The notes beneath the pieces are model-generated. The model was not told the origin of the DNA and made no database searches. It saw only the letters and a list, made by a program, of their open reading frames with translations. 44,545 nt of DNA from JAQGHR01 sp031411935. Lineage in GTDB: Bacteria; Planctomycetota; Planctomycetia; Isosphaerales; Isosphaeraceae. The number at the start of each line of letters is the position of its first letter. The first letter of the stretch is position 1. A program made the translations under genes and the position numbers. Of the stretch, positions 25,060 through 33,500 are shown piece after piece. The stretch spans positions 1-44,545 of the forward strand of contig JANOBY010000125.1 of the NCBI GenBank assembly GCA_031411935.1, in the 5' to 3' direction.

Positions 25060-26625
25060 ATGGCAGCACCCAGCAACGAGAACCAGGGCCTCAAGATCGC
25101 CGTGGCGTGCTTCGTCATGTTGTCGGTGATCCTGGCCGTGTCCACCTATTTCGGCTTCAAGAATTACCTTGAGACCGACAAGAAGCTCGAGACCGCGAAT
25201 GCGGAAGTGGCTTCGGAAAAAAAAGAGCAGGGGCGTCTCACTGCGGTCCTGAACGAGTTCAAGGATGCCGTTGGCCTGAACAAGACCGAACAGGACGATC
25301 TGCCCAAGGCCGCGAAGAAGCAGGTCGAGGAACTCACCAAGAAAGCCGTTGAGGTCCGCGACCTTAGCGCCAAGGCACTCGACGAGTACAAGTCGGCCGG
25401 CGGTGCTCAGGCCAAGCTTGAGGAGGCCCGCCAGTCCCTCGACCAGATCATCGCGGCCGTCAACGACCCGTCCCGGACCGTGCTCTCGGTGTCCGAACGT
25501 TTGACCGAGCTCATGAAGAACCAGGCCCTCATCTCCTCGATGCTGGCCGCCGAGTTCGACACCACTCGCAGCGAGCTGGAAGACGCCAACAAGATCAACC
25601 AGAGCAAGCTCGACGTCGAGGTGGCCGCCCGCACCACCACGAAGCAGGACGCCGAGGCAGAGATCACCAAGCACGAGAACGACCGCCAGGCCCTCGCGGC
25701 CAAGGTCGGGGCCTTGCAGGAGACCTCGAACCAGCAGGCGACCGAGATCATCAAGTACAAGAATCAGATCGCGCAGATGAAGGACGATTTTGACAAGCAA
25801 CGTGATGACCTTCTCGTCACCCTCCGAGACCTCCGCGACCGCGCGGAACGCAAGGAAAACGTGCTTGACCAGAAGGACGGCACGATCACCTTCGTAGAAC
25901 ACGGTCGCGGCGAAGTCCGCACCGACCTGAAGCGGTCGCAAGGCGCACGCGAACAGATGGTGCTCTCGATTTTTGATAGGAAGTCTCCAGGCCTCCCCAC
26001 CGACCAGCCGAAGGCCACGATCGAACTGATTCAGGTGGACGATCGCGGCAGCCTCGCCCGTATCATCAAGACCGAGAACTCTGTTGACCCGATCCGTGTG
26101 GGTGACCAGGTCTATTCTGCGGCGTGGAACCCGAATGAGCCTGCGCAATTTGCCCTCATCGGCAAGATGGATGTCAACCGTGACGGCCGCGACGATCGTG
26201 CGGATCTCAAACGGATGATCGAGAAGGCGGGCGGCAAGGTCGTTTATGATCTTCCCCCCTCCAACGTGGGTCGGGAGAGCGGCAAGCTTTCTCCGCTCAT
26301 TGCCTGGTATGTGATCGACCAGCGCGAGCCGTTTTACCCCCCGACAACGCGAGAAGGGGCCCCGGTCTCGACGGACGAGCAGAACTTCCTCACCAAGAGA
26401 ACCGAAGCCATCAAGACGGCCCGTCTCGACGGGATCCGGCCCATCTCGATCGAGCGTTTACTGAGCCAGCTCGGTTACAGCTACGGGACGGTCGTACCGG
26501 GGCGGGTCGAGGCGGGGGACCGAACCGCCGCCGATCGGATCCTGAATCCCAAGGGTAAAGTGGGGACCATCTCCCCCGATCCGTCGCCCGAGACCGAAAC
26601 TCCCGCGGGTGAAGATCCGAAGTAA
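25060..26625 (+). CDS. Membrane-anchored coiled-coil protein with BRCT-like C-terminal region
   Basis: A 521-residue protein: one N-terminal transmembrane helix (about 12-33) and a long charged helical region (36-275) rich in Glu/Lys/Ala/Gln and typical of coiled coil. A compact C-terminal region follows (295-480), then a Pro/Glu tail. Within the C-terminal region, FALIGKMDVNRDGRDDRADL, KAGGKVVYDLP, LIAWYVID and LDGIRPISIERLLSQLGY fall in the order and spacing of a BRCT domain. The ATG is chosen for AGGAG nine bases upstream; a GTG eight codons earlier is less likely. The gene has its own promoter and a strong terminator. Function unknown; the BRCT reading is an inference from pattern. Confidence 0.75.
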   Translation: MAAPSNENQGLKIAVACFVMLSVILAVSTYFGFKNYLETDKKLETANAEVASEKKEQGRLTAVLNEFKDAVGLNKTEQDDLPKAAKKQVEELTKKAVEVRDLSAKALDEYKSAGGAQAKLEEARQSLDQIIAAVNDPSRTVLSVSERLTELMKNQALISSMLAAEFDTTRSELEDANKINQSKLDVEVAARTTTKQDAEAEITKHENDRQALAAKVGALQETSNQQATEIIKYKNQIAQMKDDFDKQRDDLLVTLRDLRDRAERKENVLDQKDGTITFVEHGRGEVRTDLKRSQGAREQMVLSIFDRKSPGLPTDQPKATIELIQVDDRGSLARIIKTENSVDPIRVGDQVYSAAWNPNEPAQFALIGKMDVNRDGRDDRADLKRMIEKAGGKVVYDLPPSNVGRESGKLSPLIAWYVIDQREPFYPPTTREGAPVSTDEQNFLTKRTEAIKTARLDGIRPISIERLLSQLGYSYGTVVPGRVEAGDRTAADRILNPKGKVGTISPDPSPETETPAGEDPK

Positions 26626-26655
26626 GCGGTTCGACTCCGCGTGACGCGACAGCAG

Positions 26656-26688
26656 GGCCGCACCTCATCAGGGGGTGCGGCCTTTTTT
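26656..26688 (+). terminator. Strong rho-independent terminator
   Basis: GGCCGCACC and GGTGCGGCC form a perfect nine-pair stem around a nine-base loop, followed by six T. It ends the coiled-coil gene 31 bases after its stop codon. Confidence 0.92.
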
Positions 26689-26755
26689 CGTTACACTGTG
26701 TCGAGGATGATCGAGACCCAATAACGATTTTGTGGACTTTGACAAGGACTGCCCG

Positions 26756-27871
26756 ATGCCCGATCCTCGATGGGAGGCGCTCGCCGACATCCTCATCAAC
26801 CATTCGACTCGACTTGCCGGAGGCGAAACTCTCCTCGTCGAGTGCTTCGACCTGGAGGACGACACCCTACCTCGCCTCCTGATTCAGAAGGCCACTCGAA
26901 AGGGGGCCCACGCGCTCGTGGAGACGAAGAACGCCAGGATCGTCCGCCAGCTTGTCCGCAACGCGACCGAACCGCAGATGAGGCTCTGGGGCGAGACAGA
27001 ACTGTACCGCATGAGGCAGGTTCAGGCCTACATCGGCCTCCGCGGGGCGAAGAACATCAACGAGATGGCCGACGTGCCCCAAGATAAGCTCGGTCTGTAC
27101 AACACGCACCTCGTCAAGCCGGTCCACTTCGAGCAACGGGTTAAGCACACGCGATGGTGCGTCCTGCGTCTGCCGAACGCAAGCATGGCCCAGCAGGCCG
27201 GCATGAGCACCGAGGCGTTCGAGGACTTCTACTTCGACGTCTGCAACCTCGATTACCCGAAGCTTGCCAGGGCCATGAAGCCCCTCGCGGAACGTATGGA
27301 AGCGGCGAAGCAGGTCCGTATCACAGGGCCGGAGACCGACCTCTCGTTTTCGATCGATGGCATCCCCGTTGTCTCGTGTGCCGGGGAGATGAACATTCCC
27401 GATGGAGAGGTCTTCACCTGCCCAGTCCGCGATTCCGTCAACGGCGTGGTGAAGTTCAACACGCCGACGATCTACCAGGGGTCTTCGTTCGACGGCGTGA
27501 AGCTGGAGTTTCGCGACGGCAAGATCATCGCCGCCGACTGCGATTGCGGAGACAAAACGAAGCTTGAGGCTATCTTTAACTCCGACGAGGGAGCGCGTTA
27601 CATCGGGGAGTGGTCGATTGGCTGCAATCCGCGGATCCTAAACCCTATGCGTGACATCTTGTTCGACGAGAAGATCGCAGGAAGCTTTCATCTCACACCG
27701 GGAAATGCTTACGACGAGGCTGACAACGGCAACAGGTCGCGGATTCACTGGGATCTCGTGCAAATCCAGCGCACGGAGTGCGGAGGCGGACGAATTGAGT
27801 TCGACGGCGAGCCGATCCGAATCGACGGAAAGTTTGTCCCTACCGAGCTGCAGGCCCTGGACCCCGAATAG
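26756..27871 (+). CDS. M29-family aminopeptidase (AmpS/T type)
   Basis: A 371-residue metallo-aminopeptidase of the thermophilic aminopeptidase family. The expected metal ligands are visible: Glu218 in IPDGEVF, Glu285 in IGEWSIG, His312 in GSFHLTPG, Tyr319 in GNAYDE, and His331 and Asp333 in RIHWDLV. These cytoplasmic enzymes, with two metal ions, trim N-terminal residues from peptides. The ATG chosen has AAGGA seven bases upstream; a GTG eight codons earlier is possible. The family usually has a short Gly near FHLTPGNAY, which is kept. It sits between a strong terminator and a convergent surface-protein gene, so it is probably expressed alone. Confidence 0.93.
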   Translation: MPDPRWEALADILINHSTRLAGGETLLVECFDLEDDTLPRLLIQKATRKGAHALVETKNARIVRQLVRNATEPQMRLWGETELYRMRQVQAYIGLRGAKNINEMADVPQDKLGLYNTHLVKPVHFEQRVKHTRWCVLRLPNASMAQQAGMSTEAFEDFYFDVCNLDYPKLARAMKPLAERMEAAKQVRITGPETDLSFSIDGIPVVSCAGEMNIPDGEVFTCPVRDSVNGVVKFNTPTIYQGSSFDGVKLEFRDGKIIAADCDCGDKTKLEAIFNSDEGARYIGEWSIGCNPRILNPMRDILFDEKIAGSFHLTPGNAYDEADNGNRSRIHWDLVQIQRTECGGGRIEFDGEPIRIDGKFVPTELQALDPE

Positions 27872-27917
27872 GCTGAGATTGCCCACCACCTGCATTTTGG
27901 GGGGCAGGACGACCGAC

Positions 27918-30434
27918 TTAGCCCGAGAACACAACCTCGCTCACGACAATCGAGGACGGCAAGTGAAATCGAGACCCATTCGTCACGAAGCGATCGATGA
28001 TCGCTCGGTGATCCGACTTGCGACCCCGGATCACGGCGCCGAAAACCGTCCGACCGGGCCCCTCCACCCAGGCGTAGTTCTCAAAGGTTTTCGCTCGGCG
28101 GAGGACGACGATCTTCGCCTTTCGGCCCGTCACCCCAAGGGCCACGCGGTCGCCGTCTCGATCCACATAACGTACAACTGTGCCCCGGAGAACGGTGTAG
28201 TTCGCCATGATGTCCGAGCCGTTCATACCGAAGCCGCGTGCGATGACCTGGATGCCGCGGAAGTTGCGGAGGGCGAAAGACGTGGCGAAGGCCAGTCGCA
28301 CGGACACTGTAGCCGGGTCGTACGTCGCCGAGACTATGGCAATCTCCACCGATCTGTTACCACGTTTCGGCAAGATCCCGCGTACTTGGTAGTTGGCTAC
28401 GACCCCCGCGCGGGTCGGGTCGATGGCCTTCCCGAAAGTCAGTTCTACGGCCTGGATCGCGGAGGCCGCCCCCGCGAAAGTGGCCGAGACGAGGTCGTGG
28501 TCGAGGTGGGAGGCCGTGATCGTAAGCACGGCCGAGCCGATCGAGCCGATGGCGACTGAGTCTGAAACCGAGGAGAGGCTCAGGTTAACAGTGCGGATGC
28601 CCCGCGAAATAGAATTGCCCCGGATCGGCACCGTGAAGGCCTTGACGGTCTCCCCATCGGCGAAGGACAGGATTCCGGAGACGGCCGTGTAGTTCACCCC
28701 GGCGCGAGCCGTGCCATCGCTCGTCCGGTAGGCGACCTGGAGTGGTCCCGAGTCGCCGGCCAAACGGGTCACAATGATCGTGGCGATACCCTCGGACTGC
28801 GACACCTCGTAAGTCGCCGCGCTAAATTGGACCAGGCCGCTGGGGGAGATGGCTATATCCTTGAGTAGCATGCCTCCTCCAATCTCTCCGATCTCGGTCA
28901 GGGCGCCGGTCTGGAGGTTCACGACGGCAAGCACCGATCCGGCTGTGCCTGCGTCGTTGATCGACACCAGGGCAAGACCGGACGATGAGATGTCGAAGCC
29001 GGCCATCTCGCTCACGTTCCGGCCCAGTGAGCCCAAGGTGGAGAGTCGTCCGGTACTTATTGAGGAAGGCGACCCGCCGGGAGATCCCTGAAGAATCAGC
29101 GTATCGCGCGCCGAATCGATCCCGAAAAGCGATGTCGTCGAGGCGTCGAACCGGTTGTTCGAGAACGCCTGGGCAACGACCGACGGCGTGGTCCCGGCTG
29201 CCAGATCGGAGCCGCTATAGGCGAGGCTCGGGTCGATTGAGGTGACGGCGGCCGTGTCGGGATGGATGATCAGGTCCTGGTTGACATTCGTCACGAGGCG
29301 GATTTGGTCGGTCGTAGGGTCGAATTCGATGCTCGGTTTGCTTCCACTGGCAGGTGGGTGGATTGGTGCTACCGAGATAGGGCTCGCCCGTCCGGCGGAA
29401 AGCCCGGTGGGTTGGATCGTGTAGAGGAGGCCCAAGGATCCGAAGCCGTAGAGCTGGCCGGTCGCCGGCCGGAAATCCAGTGACTGAATCGTCTCCCCGG
29501 GAAGCAGTCCCAGGATCGGTACGTTCGCAATCAGGGTCCGAGGCGTGTTGCTTCGAAAGGAAATCAGTGAGTTGGTGATCGTCACGGCGTAGACGATTTC
29601 GACCCTCGGCGCCGAGGTGATATCGCGAATGATCACCCCGGCGGCGAACGCCCCAATGGGCGTGAGTGTCCCGGTATTCAGGTCGATCCGGGAGAGTGTG
29701 GTGATCGACTGGCCGGCCGGTTGCTGGGACAGTAAAGCGTCGCCGTCGGGGGTGATTTCCAGCCCGACGGCACCTGCCACCGGGAGGCTCACGGGGCTCA
29801 CGCTGACGAGCTGACCCGTGTTGGGAGAGACGGGGACCCCGCCGACACTCCCCTGGAGCACGACCATGTTACGGGCGATCTCGATATCAAAAAGGGTGGT
29901 ATTTGTGGCGCCGGGAATGTTGTTGGTGTACGCGGTGGCCACCACGTCAGGAGTGGTGCCATTGCCCGGATCGGTCGGTGCGTAGGCAAGGTTGGCATCC
30001 ACGAGCACCTCCGCCGTGTTCGGGTTCACCCGAATGTTGAGCCCGCCGTTGCTCACGATTCGGAGTCGGTCGTCCACTGGGTTGAAGTCGAGGTCGTACT
30101 CCGTACCGCTCAGGGCAGCGGCGATCGGCCCCGCCCCAATCGGGGAACTGGCCCCGGTAGCCGGGTCGATTGTGTAGAGTCGGCCCGTCGAACCCAGCCC
30201 AAAAAGCTGCCCGGTCGCGGGCCGGGAATCGATCCCCAGGACCGTCTCGCCCGGCTGAAGACCTGTAATCGTCCGGAGCGAACCGATCTCATCGGGTCGC
30301 GAGCTTTCAAAGCTCGCCAGCTGTCCCGACGAGGTCAGTCCGAGCATGGCCGAAAGGACCTGCCGGGTCTCCATCGACTCGATCGCGGGGAAAAAGACCC
30401 GACGAGTTCGGTTTGCTCCCGATCGGTCGCGCAT
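27918..30434 (-). CDS. Surface protein with duplicated DUF4394 and Calx-beta domains
   Basis: An 838-residue predicted exported protein. The N-terminus carries RRVFFPAIESMETRQVLSA, a variant of the planctomycete LEPLEDRxLL signature. Two DUF4394 repeats follow (about 30-275 and 280-530). Each has a PGETxxxxDxRPATGQLxGxGS segment and a later AYTNN or AFSNN motif. A Calx-beta domain (537-642) comes next, then a C-terminal Ig-like module ending in YVDRDGDRVALGV (755-767). The ATG has AGGAG eight bases upstream. It lies about 156 bases downstream of the giant surface gene on the same strand and shares its C-terminal module. Probably a cell-surface beta-propeller-like protein; ligand unknown. Confidence 0.82.
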   Translation of the reverse strand: MRDRSGANRTRRVFFPAIESMETRQVLSAMLGLTSSGQLASFESSRPDEIGSLRTITGLQPGETVLGIDSRPATGQLFGLGSTGRLYTIDPATGASSPIGAGPIAAALSGTEYDLDFNPVDDRLRIVSNGGLNIRVNPNTAEVLVDANLAYAPTDPGNGTTPDVVATAYTNNIPGATNTTLFDIEIARNMVVLQGSVGGVPVSPNTGQLVSVSPVSLPVAGAVGLEITPDGDALLSQQPAGQSITTLSRIDLNTGTLTPIGAFAAGVIIRDITSAPRVEIVYAVTITNSLISFRSNTPRTLIANVPILGLLPGETIQSLDFRPATGQLYGFGSLGLLYTIQPTGLSAGRASPISVAPIHPPASGSKPSIEFDPTTDQIRLVTNVNQDLIIHPDTAAVTSIDPSLAYSGSDLAAGTTPSVVAQAFSNNRFDASTTSLFGIDSARDTLILQGSPGGSPSSISTGRLSTLGSLGRNVSEMAGFDISSSGLALVSINDAGTAGSVLAVVNLQTGALTEIGEIGGGMLLKDIAISPSGLVQFSAATYEVSQSEGIATIIVTRLAGDSGPLQVAYRTSDGTARAGVNYTAVSGILSFADGETVKAFTVPIRGNSISRGIRTVNLSLSSVSDSVAIGSIGSAVLTITASHLDHDLVSATFAGAASAIQAVELTFGKAIDPTRAGVVANYQVRGILPKRGNRSVEIAIVSATYDPATVSVRLAFATSFALRNFRGIQVIARGFGMNGSDIMANYTVLRGTVVRYVDRDGDRVALGVTGRKAKIVVLRRAKTFENYAWVEGPGRTVFGAVIRGRKSDHRAIIDRFVTNGSRFHLPSSIVVSEVVFSG

Positions 30435-30590
30435 GGACGATGCTCCTCAAGATGTCGTCAACGGGTCCACGGCGATCCTGGTCGTGGGCGTAGTCGGGCG
30501 GGTGGAAATTCGAAGGGACGGCGACCTTACGGACTCGCCGTCCCGTATCGGTTCAGTTGCCAGACCGACCCCGCGAGGGACGTGCTCGGC

Positions 30591-33500
30591 TCACTGTCCA
30601 CGGCCCCGTAACAGGCTCCGGGACGCGATGAGCGATTTGGCTGATGCCGTGCCCGTGGACGGAATTCCCGGCGAAGCTGTGTTGAGGCGGAGGGATGCAG
30701 TGACGTCGTTCACATAGAAGTTCGGTGTCGTCAGGCGCGAGTCGACTCGCCCGCCGAAGCCCGCCCCGATGATGGATTGGAACGACGACACCCCATCGCT
30801 CGTCAACGACCGTCGTCGCACATTGCCGGTCAACAAACTTCGCCGCCCGTTACTCAGGATGCGAAGTTGCATCCCCTCGCCGGTGGAGTCGCGGCAGAGG
30901 TCCAACAGGCCGTTGGTGATCTTGACCGTCACGGCGTCGCCGTCGCGGTCGGAGTACAACAGGGAATTTCCGCGGGCGAAGCTTGCCGAATAGTCGCGGC
31001 CGTTGTTCGCCCCGTCGCCCCGGGCCAGATTCCCGGAAACATCCTGGACGCCGGTCGGCGTGTCCGCGTTGACGACCACGCGGTAGAAGGTATTCATCGC
31101 CAACCGATTGAAGGGCGTGATTGTGACGGTCCGCGACGCCACGTCGTAGAGGATCGCATCGATCGGCACCTGGACTTCGCCGCCCCTGCGAGAGGCGAAG
31201 AGCGTGTAATTTGCCGGATCGGTGGCACGGTCCGCCCTCAGGGCCTCGTTGAAGACGAGAGCTACACCCGTCATCGATCGGCCCAGCCCGCGGTTGAGCA
31301 CATCAACAACCATGGGCCCCGTCACATCGCGATCGGAGTCCAAGATCACCAGCGTGGCGGTCGCATTGGAGCCGAGAGTGGCCCCTCCGCCGGGGGAGGA
31401 GAGCCTGAGTCCCACGGTGAGGTTGCCCCTCACAAGCCCGTCCGACTTGAGTGGTACGATAATCGTCCTTGTCGTCTCGCCCGCGGCGAACGTGACGGAC
31501 CCGGAGACCGCGGTGTAGTGGGTGCCGGCGACCGCCGACCCGCCCGCAGTCGCGTAGTTCACGGTCACCACACCGAGCGTGCCGCGCGATCGTGTGATCG
31601 TCACGACGGCCTGGCCCGAGGCTTCGGCGGCCGAGAAGCTCGCCGAGGCGAAATCGAGGACTCCGGCGGAATTCGCCACCGACACACTCGCCCTCGAGAT
31701 GTCGTTGGCCGATTTCGGGTCGAACTGGTCGCGGCCCGAGATCGAGGAATCGAATCCGAACGTCCCGCCCGTCAGCGGCACGCCCACAATCGTGACCGTG
31801 GCCGAGGCCCCCGTGGCGAGTTCGCCGATCGCGCCGATGACCGACGAACCCGAGTTCGCCGCACTTCCCTGCGAGGAGGACGCCGAGACGACCTGGAAAC
31901 CAGCGGGAACGAGGCTCGTGAGCTGGATCCCGGTCGCCCGATAAGGTCCATTGTTGGTCACGCGGGTGATCACCGTGATCGAGTCGCCGACGTTGCCGGT
32001 TCCCGGCGTCGCGCTCGACGAGAGCCCTAAATCCACCGGGCTCACGTCGGTGAGAATCGTAAGGCTGTCCGTCGTCGGATCCGTATCTATCTCGGCACGG
32101 GACACGCTGACGAGGTTGATTAGTCGTGCCGACCTCTGAGGGATTACCACGATGGTCACGATCGCCTCGGCGTTCGGGGCGAGTGTACCGATGGTCGCCG
32201 TCACGAGGCGGGAGCCTTCGTTGATCGTGCCCCCGACCCCGGTCTGGGACTCGATAGACCCCTGGTTCGTGTCACGCGAGAGAACAATCACGCCTAGCGG
32301 CAGGGTATCGACCAGGGTCACGTTCGTCGCCGTGGCCGGGCCGGTGTTCCTGACCACGAGGGTGTACGTGAGAGGCTCTCCGGCCTGTACCGACCCGACG
32401 GGCGAGGTGGATCGGACCGAGACCTCGGTCGGATCGACGTAGGTCAGGGCCGTGGCTGTGTCATTCGACGAAGTGGGATCCGGCTCGGCGCGGCTGACCG
32501 TGGCCGTATTGCTGACGGCCCCGGCCTGAGTGGCTGTGACCGTGATCGTCCCGGTCACGGTGGCACCGGACGCGATCACCCCGAAAAAACCGGTGATCGT
32601 CGTGATGTCGCCGACCCGCTGTGAGGAGATCGTCCGAGTATTGCTATTGGGGTCGGAGATGGGACTTGGGGCGGACAGGTCGGCAAGGGTGAAGCCCGCG
32701 TGAAGAACGTTCTCGAACCGAACGTTTGTGGCCTCGGACGGGCCCCGGTTCGTCACGGAGTAGGTGAAAGTCACATTCTGACCGCGAAGCACCGATGAGG
32801 TGTTCCCGGTGAAGATAACTCCCAGGTCGCTCGAGGGGACGAGCGGAACATTGATGTCGACTGTGTTAGGGTGCAAGTCGCTCCCCGGATCGGTCTCGAC
32901 CTCGATCTCTGCCGAGCGGACGACGGCCGAGAAGGTCATGATCGCGGGGTCCGGCATCACAATCGGGGCGCGGACGAGCAAGCGGACCGCGACCGAATTA
33001 CTCAGGGCAATCGTCCCAAGTTGCGCCGTGACCGTGTTCCCGGCGGTGGTAATCCCTCCCTGATTTCCTGTCGCGGCCGAGACCAGCGTCACGCCGTCCG
33101 GGAGGGTGATCTCCATCACACTCTGCGTGGCAGAGCCTGTGGCGACGTTGGGGCGCGGATAGTTCGTGGCCACGGCCACGATGGCGAGCTCGTCGCCCAC
33201 GGTGACCAACGTGGGGTCGGCGGTCATGACCACACCGAGGTCAACGGGGACGTTGATCCGGGTGACCTCGGTGTCAGTATTGTTCGAGGGGTCGGGGTCG
33301 ATCTCGTTGAGCGTGACGGTCGCGGTGCTGACGACCTGACCGGTGACGGAGGGACGAACCGAGATCCGAAAGGTCCGAAGGGTCGCCGCCGGGATCGACG
33401 GGAGCGTGGCGATTATCCGTCCCGGCACTGGGGAGGTCACATCGACCAGGTCCGAACCTTGGAAGCTGAGGCTGACCGGGGTCGTCATGACGAAGGTAAG

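Noticed and set aside
24988..26148. Minus-strand open frame antisense to the coiled-coil gene
   Set aside because: Leu/Gly/Val/Arg-rich reading produced by the codon bias of the opposite strand; the plus-strand gene has promoter, ribosome-binding site and terminator.
30777..32030. Plus-strand open frame antisense to the giant surface gene
   Set aside because: Arg/Gly/Asp-rich low-complexity reading; the minus strand shows clear DUF11 and Calx-beta domains.
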